NCBI RefSeq assembly: GCF_025628985.1
Contig: NZ_JAOTEM010000001.1
Coordinates: 1 to 64,000 of the forward strand
Reading direction: 5' to 3'
Length of the DNA: 64,000 nucleotides
From: Chryseobacterium edaphi
Lineage (GTDB): Bacteria > Bacteroidota > Bacteroidia > Flavobacteriales > Weeksellaceae
Within the stretch, counting starts at the first letter, position 1; every line of letters starts with the position of its first letter. Made by a program: the position numbers and the translations under genes. Positions 1-8,721 of the stretch are shown here, in pieces. Under the pieces are notes generated by a model that did not search any database, had not been told where the DNA came from, and worked only from the letters and a program-made list of their open reading frames with translations.

Positions 1-1
1 A

Positions 2-664
2 ACCAACGATACGACTCACTTTATCAGAATGATGAGTCCGGATGCAGGAGGAACCGATCAGATCACGCAAAACCGTGGTTATGTGGCGATTCCTGAAGTA
101 GGAGATCAGGTCATGGTGAATTTTGTGCACAATCATCCCGACCGTCCGTTTGTGATGGGCGGAATGTTCCATGGCGGAATCGGACTTGGTGGCGGAATGA
201 GCAACCGTGTAAAATCGATTCAGACGAGAAGTGGTCACAGAGTAGTTTTCACGGAAGATGAAAGCATTATCATCACCGATAAATCCGGAAACGAAATTCA
301 TCTGGACACAAAAGGGAGCAATATCAATATCACCGCTCCTGAAACCATTACTATTACATGTAAAAACTTCAATATCAATGTCACCGAAAACATGAATACG
401 ACTGTTGGAATTAACAAAAGCAACAATGTCGGCATGAACATCACGGAAACCGCAGGAGCCAACATATGGCAAAATGCAAGCCTGAATTATAACCTGAACG
501 CTACAAATATCATGAATATGGCTTCGGAAAACTTCACTTACGATGCCACGGATATTCATAAAAATGCTTCTGAGGGAATTGAAGTTGCTGCAGCAAAAGA
601 TTACATTCAGAACAGCGAACAGACGATTCACAATCTTTCTGGCGAGAAGGGTCATAACGCATAA
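2..664 (+). CDS. vgrG: T6SS spike protein VgrG, 3' part (5' end outside window)
   Basis: This is the C-terminal part of a VgrG/gp5-like spike, which sits on the Hcp tube of a type VI secretion system and carries effectors into target cells. The open frame runs in from the left edge (residues before the first Met read TNDTTHFIR), so the gene is cut by the window. The first part has the gp5 OB-fold signature (GYVAIPEVGDQVMVNF, then HPDRPFVMGGMFHG). It is followed by about 130 residues of short alternating N/T/I-rich strands typical of the VgrG beta-helix needle. The gene lies 11 bases before the putative effector gene and in one orientation with clpV, so it is read as part of a Bacteroidota (subtype iii) T6SS locus. 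An Rhs/phage-baseplate spike is the alternative, made unlikely by the nearby clpV. Confidence 0.88.
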   Translation, partial: TNDTTHFIRMMSPDAGGTDQITQNRGYVAIPEVGDQVMVNFVHNHPDRPFVMGGMFHGGIGLGGGMSNRVKSIQTRSGHRVVFTEDESIIITDKSGNEIHLDTKGSNINITAPETITITCKNFNINVTENMNTTVGINKSNNVGMNITETAGANIWQNASLNYNLNATNIMNMASENFTYDATDIHKNASEGIEVAAAKDYIQNSEQTIHNLSGEKGHNA

Positions 665-675
665 GACTGAATGAT

Positions 676-1977
676 ATGGGAGTTGATCAAAAAGGTAAGA
701 TACAGATTTTCGCAAAGAACATCAGAGGTAATGCCAATGGCGGAATTCTGGAGGAGAGCAGGTTTACCAGAAATGTTGCAGGTGGAAGACAGGTGCAGAA
801 TGGTAAAGGGGGTGGGGTGAATCATGATGTGAATCAAAGCAGGACAATTGTTGAAGAAACGAGAGTCAAAAGTATAGAATGTCTTGATAAGTTAGATGAA
901 GGATCCAAAAATGATGAATCGGGAACTAATCAGGAAGGAGTTTTATACGGTAAAGTATACAGATTTAAAGTCAAAGAATTTACAAATGGCGAACCAAAAA
1001 ATCCAAATAGCATCCGTTGGGTTTTAAAATTCACTCATCCTAACACAGGAGTTGTAACTGAAAATATTCTGCAAAATAAAGATTGTAGAGGTGCTCAACT
1101 CAATTTAAATTTTTCTGCAGCGGATTGTTGTGGTAGTGACATGGAAGTTCGGGCATTTATAGAAAATGCTGATTCTGAAGGAAAACTTCCCGTATTTATG
1201 CACAATAGATTCAGATGGTTTGACAAAACAACTTATATAAAAGGTCTCACTGCAAGAAGAGATGACCCGTCAAAAATAGATCAACAGTCAACCTCTCTAT
1301 GTGGAACAGCTGCACTTTTGTATTTTTTTGCACAGCAGTATAAAGCGGAATTCTTTGAGCATTATAAAGAATTTTTTAGAACAGGCACAGGAACAATTAA
1401 TAATTTTAAGCTAGATCCAAATCCTGATCTGTTCGAAATGCAACCGATAGAAAGCAATACTGATTATCCGCATTACTCAAAATATTCAGATGGAAAACCC
1501 TGTGTACCGCATATTTTAATGCATATAACCGACTGGATTGTTTTAGCAGGAACCAGAAGTACAGATAATAAAAGCTACGAAGGTAAAAACGGTGAAAATT
1601 GGGATGCGATAAACTGGTGTGACTATATGGTGAGTGCCATTCGAAATCTTTATGGCGCAACCCAAGTGGAAGACAAAACGTCAATCATTACAGGATTTAA
1701 TTATGCAGATACTCTTACTGAAATTCAAACTCTTTATAACGAAGGATGGCATATTGTTTTGATGATTGATTCTGATATGTTAGATGATTCCATAAGTTAT
1801 TTAGGATGTATAACCAATTATCACTGGGTCAGCTATGAAGGAGATTTGGTTATTGATGAGAAAAATAACAAATATCAGTTTTCATATTTCTGCTGGCATC
1901 AGCTGTTTAAGAGCAAATCTTTCAGATCTATAGTTTTTAACACAAATTTTTATGGATATATTAAATTTAAAAAATAG
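676..1977 (+). CDS. Putative T6SS effector with papain-like (Cys-His) C-terminal domain
   Basis: The 433-residue product is not a family I can name. Residues 85-185 look like an Ig-like beta domain (strand-rich, ending RFRWFDK). The C-terminal half has what looks like a papain/C39-type thiol protease fold: Q203/Q204 before S207-L-C209-G-T-A-A, and a late H383-W-V-S-Y-E motif as the histidine, with acidic/aromatic residues after it. There is no signal peptide, which fits cytoplasmic loading on a spike. The gene starts 11 bases after vgrG, the classic position for a T6SS cargo effector, and is followed by two small probable lipoproteins that would be periplasmic immunity proteins. From that I infer a periplasmic target, for example peptidoglycan peptide or amide bonds. 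Effector status, target and catalysis are inferred. Confidence 0.62.
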   Translation: MGVDQKGKIQIFAKNIRGNANGGILEESRFTRNVAGGRQVQNGKGGGVNHDVNQSRTIVEETRVKSIECLDKLDEGSKNDESGTNQEGVLYGKVYRFKVKEFTNGEPKNPNSIRWVLKFTHPNTGVVTENILQNKDCRGAQLNLNFSAADCCGSDMEVRAFIENADSEGKLPVFMHNRFRWFDKTTYIKGLTARRDDPSKIDQQSTSLCGTAALLYFFAQQYKAEFFEHYKEFFRTGTGTINNFKLDPNPDLFEMQPIESNTDYPHYSKYSDGKPCVPHILMHITDWIVLAGTRSTDNKSYEGKNGENWDAINWCDYMVSAIRNLYGATQVEDKTSIITGFNYADTLTEIQTLYNEGWHIVLMIDSDMLDDSISYLGCITNYHWVSYEGDLVIDEKNNKYQFSYFCWHQLFKSKSFRSIVFNTNFYGYIKFKK

Positions 1978-2380
1978 TATTGCTACAATAAGTATGCTTC
2001 TGTTTCTACAATGTGATTCGGTAAAAGATCAGGACTATGTTTTGTCTGATGAATTTCCTCCAATTGTTATTATGAATGCGACCGATTCAGAAATAAAGCA
2101 AAGTATTTTGTATTTGAAAAGGAAGAATGCGACTGTTGATACTGGTCAATTTAGAATTTACTCAAAGAGTGAAAATAAAGTTGATGTTCAGATTGCTCTG
2201 AGTAAGAAAGACTCATTGTTTATTGACGATAAAATATTATTCAATTTAAAAGGTAAAGAATATGTCATCAGTGATTTTGAGAAAAATAAAATGAAATCTT
2301 CCGGTGATCCATATATCATCAGTTATAAAATAAATAAAATACCGTTTATTGAAAGGGAAGGGTTCATTGATATAAAGTAA
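1952..2380 (+). CDS. Candidate T6SS immunity protein 1 (small exported or lipoprotein)
   Basis: A 142-residue protein whose N-terminus has a hydrophobic stretch ending LLFLQC (Cys21). This is a possible lipobox, though Gln just before the Cys is unusual, so plain export or anchoring by an uncleaved signal is possible. The rest is a small beta-rich domain. Its start overlaps the end of the effector gene by 26 bases, implying translational coupling, as is common for effector/immunity pairs. It resembles the next gene along most of its length: both have a strand ending in N-x-T-D, then a K-x-(6)-(V/I)D-(T/S)-G-(Q/K)F segment, then a Y-(V/F)-I-(S/T)-(D/E) segment. No named family is recognised. 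The immunity role is inferred from position. Confidence 0.58.
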   Translation: MDILNLKNSIATISMLLFLQCDSVKDQDYVLSDEFPPIVIMNATDSEIKQSILYLKRKNATVDTGQFRIYSKSENKVDVQIALSKKDSLFIDDKILFNLKGKEYVISDFEKNKMKSSGDPYIISYKINKIPFIEREGFIDIK

Positions 2381-2393
2381 TATTTAAACTTTC

Positions 2394-2888
2394 ATGAGTA
2401 TTGGTTCAGAAATTTTTAAAATGATTTTAATGAATGTATTCAGTATTGATAAACATGTTTTAGCAGCAGTATTATTAGCAAACTGTTTCATAGGATGTGC
2501 AGAACAAAAGGAAGCGAAGCCGATTGTTTTGAATGACTTTGATTATTTATTTACGATGCAAAATAAAACAGACGCCGACATTACTAACAGTAAAATATTC
2601 TTCACACAAAAAGGAATCGAGATTGACAGCGGAAAATTTGTCATTTCTTCATCTCAGCCTTTAATGGCATCAATAAAGTTTTATGATGGTAAAAAGACAA
2701 TCCATAAAGAAGATACGATTAAAATAAATATTGGAGTGTCACAATATTTCATTACAGAAATTGAAGATAAGCCGGTCAAAAGAAAGAAAGGTTTTTCCCC
2801 ATTTTCATCTTCAAATCAACCTACAATTTTTACATTTAAGATTGATGGGAAATTATATAATGAATCTGAAACCCTGATCATAAAATAA
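2394..2888 (+). CDS. Candidate T6SS immunity protein 2 (lipoprotein, paralog of upstream gene)
   Basis: A 164-residue probable lipoprotein: a hydrophobic stretch followed by NCFIGC-AEQK gives a good lipobox at Cys35 from the first ATG. In-frame ATGs at 2421 and 2430 would give a more normal signal-peptide length and may be the true start. The mature part is a small beta domain similar to the preceding protein (shared SG-KF pattern at mid-length and a closing strand followed by TLIIK or GFIDIK). It lies 13 bases downstream of that gene in the same operon. Two copies of a putative immunity gene may protect against variant effectors, or one may be an orphan. No family name can be given. Confidence 0.55.
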   Translation: MSIGSEIFKMILMNVFSIDKHVLAAVLLANCFIGCAEQKEAKPIVLNDFDYLFTMQNKTDADITNSKIFFTQKGIEIDSGKFVISSSQPLMASIKFYDGKKTIHKEDTIKINIGVSQYFITEIEDKPVKRKKGFSPFSSSNQPTIFTFKIDGKLYNESETLIIK

Positions 2889-2924
2889 ATTATAATCTTT
2901 CAAAATATTAGTATTAAAAATCTC

Positions 2925-3015
2925 TCTGTTCTTCGCTGAGTGAAACGCCTTTGCGAACTAAAAAACATAGAATCACTAAAAAAATCTTCGCGACCTTTGC
3001 GTTAAAGATTTAAAT
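2925..3015. repeat. Intergenic repeat of the 'ctttgcg' type
   Basis: The stretch contains cctttgcgaact and, about 50 bases on, cgacctttgcgttaaa, around an A-rich spacer. I recognise this pattern as a recurring intergenic element in Flavobacteriia. Function is unknown. The remainder of the 266-base gap before clpV is AT-rich with no gene. Confidence 0.4.
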
Positions 3016-3154
3016 AATACTTAAAAACTATCTCCCGTAATTATAAACTTAGTTATACAAATTAAGCCACATTTAATTTTAATGATTGACAAAAAAAACT
3101 TATTTTAGTTACACCAAAAATCAACATCACCACAAATATTAATATCAAAAATAA

Positions 3155-5650
3155 ATGGGAGTATTAGTAACTAATGAAACCGTAAAGCAGCTTTTTCATA
3201 TAGCGCAATCTATCGCCAGAGAAAATTACAACGCAACATACGACGGGCCGCATATTCTGCAGGCTTTGATGCATAAAGATATCGGACTCAACGAATTTTT
3301 AAAAAACATCGACAAAGATCCGGGATATTTCTACGAATGGGCAGATGTGAGAATTGAAGATTATCCCAAAACCTCACATCTTCCTAGTGAAGTCGGTGAA
3401 GGCGAATTTGTAGATCAGATTCTTGAAGAAGCTGATGATATCAGATTGAAACTGGGTTTAGACGAAATTACTCCGATCTGTATTTTAACGGCAATCGTAA
3501 AACCGCAGGTTGCATTTACTTTACAGCAACTCAAATCTCTTCCTCTCAGGGAACACGAAATATTTAATTTATACCGAAAAGATACGCCTTATAACTCATC
3601 TGAAAATAGTGAAATTTCTTCCCTTTTTTCTAATGGTTCATACTACTCTGATAATTCTTTTCCTTCCATCAAAAGTTATTGCATTGACAGAACTTCACAG
3701 GCAAGACAGGGAGCTTTAGAAAATATTATCGGTCGGGATAAGGAACTCAGAATGTTGGTCGAAATTCTTTGCCGGAGAACCAAACCGAATGTCATCATCA
3801 TCGGTGAACCCGGAGTTGGAAAAACCGCTTTGGTAGAAGGTTTTGCAACAGAAATTATCAAAGGAAATGTTCCCGAAATGCTGAAAAATGCAACACTTCT
3901 GGAATTAGATACAGGAGCTTTATTAGCCGGAACTTCTTATAAAGGTGAAATCGAAGACCGTCTGAAAAAAGTAATTAATGAGTGCAAAAAGATTGAAAAA
4001 GCCATTCTTTTTATTGATGAAATTCATGCACTCTTAGATCCGAAAGGCAGTATCGGAAACATCGGAAATATCCTGAAACCTGAATTGGCAAGAGGCGAAA
4101 TTACCGTTATCGGAGCTACAACTCAGGAAGAGTACAGAAAAATAATCGAGCCGGAACAGGCTTTCAACCGACGCTTTGAAGTTCTTACCGTCAACGAACC
4201 TGACGAACAAACCTGCGTAAAAATGATCGATGTTCTTTTGGATGGCTACAAAAAGCATCACACAATTGAAGTAGATAAATCTGCACTTCCGGAATGTGTG
4301 CGTTTGGCGAAGAGATATGCAAAAGGTAAAAAATTGCCAGACGCAGCCATTGATCTTCTAGATCGAACAATGGCTGCCATCAAAATGCTTGACGAACTTT
4401 CTGAAAAAGAGCTTCAGGATTGGAAAGAAAACTATGAAACCATTCTGAAAGAAGAATTTTTGGATGATAAAGATAAAGCCGACGAATTAATCTGGAATTA
4501 CAATTTACTGAGAGATAAAATCAGTCCGATTTTGTGGGGATCTTTGAGAGAACAGCCACAGATTGATAACTCAATGCCGATCGAGCATCTTCAGAAAATG
4601 ATTGAAGATACATTTACAGAATTGATAGAACATGCTTCTGTAAAAAGAGAAAAAGTTGGAAAACTTGAATTGGCGGCTGTAATGGCTGCAAAAACCAATA
4701 TCCCGATCGGGAAACTTCAGGCACAGGAAAAAGAGAAATTGCTTAATATGGAATCTCTTTTATTGAATAGAGTTGTTGGTCAGGATCATGCATTAAAAGT
4801 GCTTTCAGACGCAATTGTTGAAAACAGAAGCGGATTAAACAAACCCGGACAACCAATCGGGTCATTTTTCCTTTTAGGACCCACAGGAACAGGGAAAACG
4901 GAACTCGCAAAATCAATGGCAGAATTGCTTTTTAACGATGAAAAAGCGATGGTTCGTTTTGATATGTCAGAATTTAAAGAAGAACATTCTGCCGCACTTT
5001 TATATGGTGCGCCTCCAGGATATGTTGGTTATGAAGAAGGTGGAATGTTGGTGAACAAAATCCGTCAGCAACCTTATACCGTAGTTTTATTTGATGAAAT
5101 TGAAAAAGCACATCACTCAGTTTTTGACGTGTTTTTACAGATCATGGACGAAGGAAAAGTGCATGACAAACTAGGAAAGGAAGGAGATTTTAGCAATGCT
5201 TTGATTTTATTTACCTCAAATATAGGAAGCGAAGAAATTGTAAAACAATTTGAAGAAGGTAAGGTTCCTGAATCATCTTCTTTGATGCAGATTATGTCAA
5301 ATTCAGGAAGATTCAGACCGGAGTTTTTGGCGAGAATTACAGAAATTATCCCTTTTGCACCGATTACAGAATCTATTGCGGAAAGAATTTTTAATATTCA
5401 ATTAAAATCACTTCACAAATCACTTCACCGATTGGGAATGTCGCTTTCTATCACAGATGAAGCTGTGAAAAACTTGGCTTTAGGTGGATTCAGCAGCAAA
5501 TATGGAGCAAGACAGATTTCCGGGGTGATCAGAGCTCAATTAGCCAGACCGATCTCAAAGATGATTGTGCGAGAAGAAGTGAAATCCGGACAAACTCTCA
5601 AGGTTGACTGGAACCAAACCGGTGATAAAATCGAATGGAAAGTTGAATAA
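3155..5650 (+). CDS. clpV: T6SS disassembly ATPase ClpV/TssH (ClpB-type AAA+)
   Basis: The product is a class I Clp/HSP100 ATPase of 831 residues. An N-terminal double Clp-N repeat (about 1-150) is followed by two AAA+ modules. The first Walker A is GEPGVGKT at 217-224 and its Walker B is LFIDEIHA. The second Walker A is GPTGTGKT at 575-582, followed by the GYVGYEEGG pore loop and LFDEIEKAH. The middle region (about 405-500) is short compared with the coiled-coil M domain of ClpB, and the N-terminus is divergent, both of which point to ClpV rather than the heat-shock disaggregase. ClpV extracts and recycles the contracted TssB/TssC sheath. Position downstream of vgrG supports the T6SS role. 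A housekeeping ClpB is the alternative. Confidence 0.88.
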   Translation: MGVLVTNETVKQLFHIAQSIARENYNATYDGPHILQALMHKDIGLNEFLKNIDKDPGYFYEWADVRIEDYPKTSHLPSEVGEGEFVDQILEEADDIRLKLGLDEITPICILTAIVKPQVAFTLQQLKSLPLREHEIFNLYRKDTPYNSSENSEISSLFSNGSYYSDNSFPSIKSYCIDRTSQARQGALENIIGRDKELRMLVEILCRRTKPNVIIIGEPGVGKTALVEGFATEIIKGNVPEMLKNATLLELDTGALLAGTSYKGEIEDRLKKVINECKKIEKAILFIDEIHALLDPKGSIGNIGNILKPELARGEITVIGATTQEEYRKIIEPEQAFNRRFEVLTVNEPDEQTCVKMIDVLLDGYKKHHTIEVDKSALPECVRLAKRYAKGKKLPDAAIDLLDRTMAAIKMLDELSEKELQDWKENYETILKEEFLDDKDKADELIWNYNLLRDKISPILWGSLREQPQIDNSMPIEHLQKMIEDTFTELIEHASVKREKVGKLELAAVMAAKTNIPIGKLQAQEKEKLLNMESLLLNRVVGQDHALKVLSDAIVENRSGLNKPGQPIGSFFLLGPTGTGKTELAKSMAELLFNDEKAMVRFDMSEFKEEHSAALLYGAPPGYVGYEEGGMLVNKIRQQPYTVVLFDEIEKAHHSVFDVFLQIMDEGKVHDKLGKEGDFSNALILFTSNIGSEEIVKQFEEGKVPESSSLMQIMSNSGRFRPEFLARITEIIPFAPITESIAERIFNIQLKSLHKSLHRLGMSLSITDEAVKNLALGGFSSKYGARQISGVIRAQLARPISKMIVREEVKSGQTLKVDWNQTGDKIEWKVE

Positions 5651-5731
5651 ATAAGAAATAAAATACGAGACCGAAATGCTTTAATTTTTAAGTATTTCGG
5701 TTTTAAAATGATCATGCACAAGATTTTTCAG

Positions 5732-6583
5732 ATGAAAATTTTCACAAAAATAATATTGTCAACTTTGTTTTTATGCTGTTTTCAGATATTTCAGGCGCAG
5801 TTTCTTTCTGCTACAGATACTTCGGAAAGCAGCGTGAGAAGATATAAAACCATTATTAATTCAAATAAAGAAATCGTTCAGTTTATAGAGAATTCCCTTG
5901 CAAGCAAAGGTCTTCCGAAACATTTGAGAAATTTAGCTTTAATTGAATCTCATTTTGACCGAAATATCACTTCAAACGCAGGAGCAGTAGGAGTTTGGCA
6001 GTTTATGACCTCTCACGCAAATCAATATGGTTTGACCGAAGATCGCCGAAATGATTTGTACAGAAGCACAAAAGTTGCGGTAGTTTCATTGGGAAATCTC
6101 TATAAAAAGTACAATAATTGGGTAACTGTCGTTGCAGCGTACAACTGTGGAGAGGGAAATATAGCCAAAGCAATGCAGTCAGCCAATTCAACTCAGTATC
6201 ATGTTTTTTCTAAATATTTGCCAACCGAAACCATCAATCATGTGAAGAAATATTTAAATGCTTGTTATGCAACAGGCGAACTGAACAGTGTTCTGACCAA
6301 TTACAATTCTTCCAGAATGAAAAAAGTATTTGATTCGAGATCAGGAATGAAAGAAGGTTCTTCTTTATCTGAAACCGAAATCAATGCAGGTTTTAATCTA
6401 AAAATCATTGCTGAAGAATTAAAAGTAAATGTAAGTGAAATCCTATCATGGAATCCCGGAATCGAAGAAGAATTACAGACTAATGGCGAAAGTGTTTTTT
6501 ATCTTCCGACAGATTTGATGCCCGATTTTCTTTTGAGAAAAAATATAATTCTTTCCCGTTCTATTAAAGAAGGAACGAAATAA
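5732..6583 (+). CDS. Secreted lytic transglycosylase (SLT/MltD-like)
   Basis: A signal peptide (MKIFTKIILSTLFLCCFQ...) leads a soluble lytic transglycosylase domain. The catalytic Glu is in NLALIESHFD (Glu72 from this start), followed by AGAVGVWQFM and, further on, AAYNCGEGNI, which are the three classic SLT motifs. The C-terminal 60 residues look like a degenerate LysM (FNLKIIAEELKVNVSEILSW). The enzyme would cleave the MurNAc-GlcNAc bond in the periplasm to form anhydro-muropeptides. An upstream ATG at 5708 would add eight residues; 5732 gives the more typical signal peptide. It follows clpV by 81 bases on the same strand and ends at a strong terminator, so it may belong to the T6SS transcript and open the wall for the apparatus. 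That link is inferred. Confidence 0.82.
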   Translation: MKIFTKIILSTLFLCCFQIFQAQFLSATDTSESSVRRYKTIINSNKEIVQFIENSLASKGLPKHLRNLALIESHFDRNITSNAGAVGVWQFMTSHANQYGLTEDRRNDLYRSTKVAVVSLGNLYKKYNNWVTVVAAYNCGEGNIAKAMQSANSTQYHVFSKYLPTETINHVKKYLNACYATGELNSVLTNYNSSRMKKVFDSRSGMKEGSSLSETEINAGFNLKIIAEELKVNVSEILSWNPGIEEELQTNGESVFYLPTDLMPDFLLRKNIILSRSIKEGTK

Positions 6584-6601
6584 GATTTTTAAGTTTAAAA
6601 C

Positions 6602-6638
6602 AAAAAAAGACTTCTCCGATAAAGAGAAGTCTTTTTTT
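6602..6638. terminator. Bidirectional intrinsic terminator between convergent genes
   Basis: Arms aaaaaaagacttctc (6602-6616) and gagaagtcttttttt (6624-6638) pair perfectly around a 7-base loop, with A and T tracts on both sides. It separates the T6SS-side genes from the convergent nuclease gene. Confidence 0.85.
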
Positions 6639-6656
6639 ATTTAATTAAAATAGCTT

Positions 6657-8444
6657 TTATTTTACCAAAAATTTCAAACTTGTTTCGTTAAGTTTCAAAA
6701 TATAAATTCCTTGTGGTAATTGATTAACTTTAATTGATTTTCCGTTTTTAAAAGGTTGATTGATGGTCTGCATCACTTTCCCTTGCAAATTATAAACTTC
6801 AGCTTTTTGAATGTTTTCAGTTTCTCCCTTCACGAAAATCTCATTATTTGAAATAGGATTTGGGTAAACCTGTAATTCTTGGACTTCATTGTTTTCTGAT
6901 GAAGTAATGCTATGTCTTGCGCTTCCCGCTGAGCAAGTCCAGATGAGATTATCAATTGCCACTCTATTGCTCGATGAATTATTGACCAATGTCAAAACTA
7001 CATTTCCTGAAATATTGATATTATTAATCGTTGTTGTAGTTGCAGTCGTGCTGTAAGGAATTGTTCCCACATTCACTCCATTTACAAGTACATTAAATGT
7101 TCCGCTGGTTCCGCTGAATTTCAATTGTGTAGTCACTGTTAAAGAACTAATTCCGTTAACAAAACTGCTAGATTTTAACGAACCATCTCTTACTGTAATT
7201 GCTTTGTTGGAAATGGTTTGATCACTTCTTGAGTCTGTTGCAGTCCATGTAATTCCTCCATTTGTCCATGTTTTTGTGGTGTAAGATGATGCGTTTGAAG
7301 TTGGAATAGTTTCAAATGTTTCATTCACACAATTCGTCGGAGGTGTCGTTCCTGCATTTGTAGTTCCCGAAATTGTTGCGCTGTTTGAAGAAGCATTTCC
7401 TGCCGCATCTTTAGCTTTTACATAAAAACTGTATGTTGTTGAAGGATTTAAACTTGTAATTGTAGTTGATGTTGAATTTACATTAGATTTCAAACTTCCG
7501 TTCATGTAAACATCGTAAGAAGTTACGGCAATATTATCTGTTGATGCGCTCCAAGTTAATGAAATACTGTTGCCTGTTTTTGAAGGTATTGAAAGATTGG
7601 TTACCGTAGTCGGAGCTTGTGTATCTTGTGTCGGAGTCTGTGATCCCCAAATTTGATTAACGTAGCTTGGATTGTCGATAAAAGGATTTCTGTTTCCCTG
7701 AAAAGTGTAAGAAGCGTTGTTTCTATTGATCTCAGCCTGCGAAACAGGATCTTGATTGTGCCACGTCAAAAGTACATTCAGTTCCCAAGTCTGTAATCCC
7801 GGAAAAGCTGAACTTCCAAGCATATTTCCTGATGAGAAAGAAGATAATTGATTTTGATAACGGGTTACAAAATAGAAAATCATTCTGGCTACATCACCTT
7901 TAAATTCATCGATCGGCTCAAAAACCGTTCCCGAAAAACCTGAAGAGGCTGAGCTTCCCAGTTTTGATCCGTTTTGAGAAGTGAAAGTTGTACTTCCAAC
8001 TTTCCCGAAAGGATAATTTGATCGCATTCCGTTTACTTTTCCGTCAGTAGCTCTAATGAAATGAATATCATTTCTCATCGGAGATGCTTCATTAAATAAA
8101 CTTTGAGGAACAATATGTTCCCGATTGTAGCAATTTCCTTCTGTAGAATATGTTCCACATTGATCATTCACAGGAGTGAAATTGTAAGGATCGCTTGAAG
8201 TTGGTCTTTCAGAATAAATATCTAAAATAGAACCGTCGTTCTCGTAATTTTTATCAATGTCTGTGGTTTTATAAGCAGTCCAAAGTCCGTTATAACCTTT
8301 GTCTTGATGTCCGTTGGTAATAATTGAACTGAGTGCAGTTTTCAATGGTGCTCCAGAAAGTCCGTTTGCAGAAGAATAATATCCTGACGGAGCTTGTGCG
8401 TTGGCGAGTTGCGCCAATATCACGAAAGATAATAGTTTTTTCAT
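6657..8444 (-). CDS. Secreted endonuclease I-family nuclease with Fn3 domain and T9SS tail
   Basis: A 595-residue secreted nuclease. Order: signal peptide (cleaved near ANAQ-AP), endonuclease I (EndA/NucM, His-Me finger) domain at about 20-265 with NREH110IVPQSLF as catalytic motif and NDIHFIRATDGKVNG following, a fibronectin type III domain (about 275-365), a beta-sandwich region (about 370-505), and a C-terminal type A T9SS sorting domain (VYPNPISNNEIFVKG ... GIYILKL). It would be exported by the T9SS and released or anchored outside, degrading DNA or RNA for nutrients or biofilm turnover. It stands alone between a shared terminator and a 277-base AT-rich gap. Confidence 0.9.
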   Translation of the reverse strand: MKKLLSFVILAQLANAQAPSGYYSSANGLSGAPLKTALSSIITNGHQDKGYNGLWTAYKTTDIDKNYENDGSILDIYSERPTSSDPYNFTPVNDQCGTYSTEGNCYNREHIVPQSLFNEASPMRNDIHFIRATDGKVNGMRSNYPFGKVGSTTFTSQNGSKLGSSASSGFSGTVFEPIDEFKGDVARMIFYFVTRYQNQLSSFSSGNMLGSSAFPGLQTWELNVLLTWHNQDPVSQAEINRNNASYTFQGNRNPFIDNPSYVNQIWGSQTPTQDTQAPTTVTNLSIPSKTGNSISLTWSASTDNIAVTSYDVYMNGSLKSNVNSTSTTITSLNPSTTYSFYVKAKDAAGNASSNSATISGTTNAGTTPPTNCVNETFETIPTSNASSYTTKTWTNGGITWTATDSRSDQTISNKAITVRDGSLKSSSFVNGISSLTVTTQLKFSGTSGTFNVLVNGVNVGTIPYSTTATTTTINNINISGNVVLTLVNNSSSNRVAIDNLIWTCSAGSARHSITSSENNEVQELQVYPNPISNNEIFVKGETENIQKAEVYNLQGKVMQTINQPFKNGKSIKVNQLPQGIYILKLNETSLKFLVK

Positions 8445-8721
8445 AATAATAGATTTGATGTAAGGTTATTACAATTTTAAGGATATAAAATTAAATGACC
8501 ATTAAGTTTTACAAATATTAAATGAATTTTAATTAAGATTAAAAAATTGAATTTCAATGATTTGTTTAGAAGCAATATATTAGTAATTTATAAGAGTATT
8601 TTTTATTTTTAATTAAATAAAAATCAATTATTAAATAATTATTAATTGATAAATGTCATAAATATTTATAAAACAATAATGATAAAAAGATATATTTTTG
8701 TAATTATTATTTTTATTTAGA

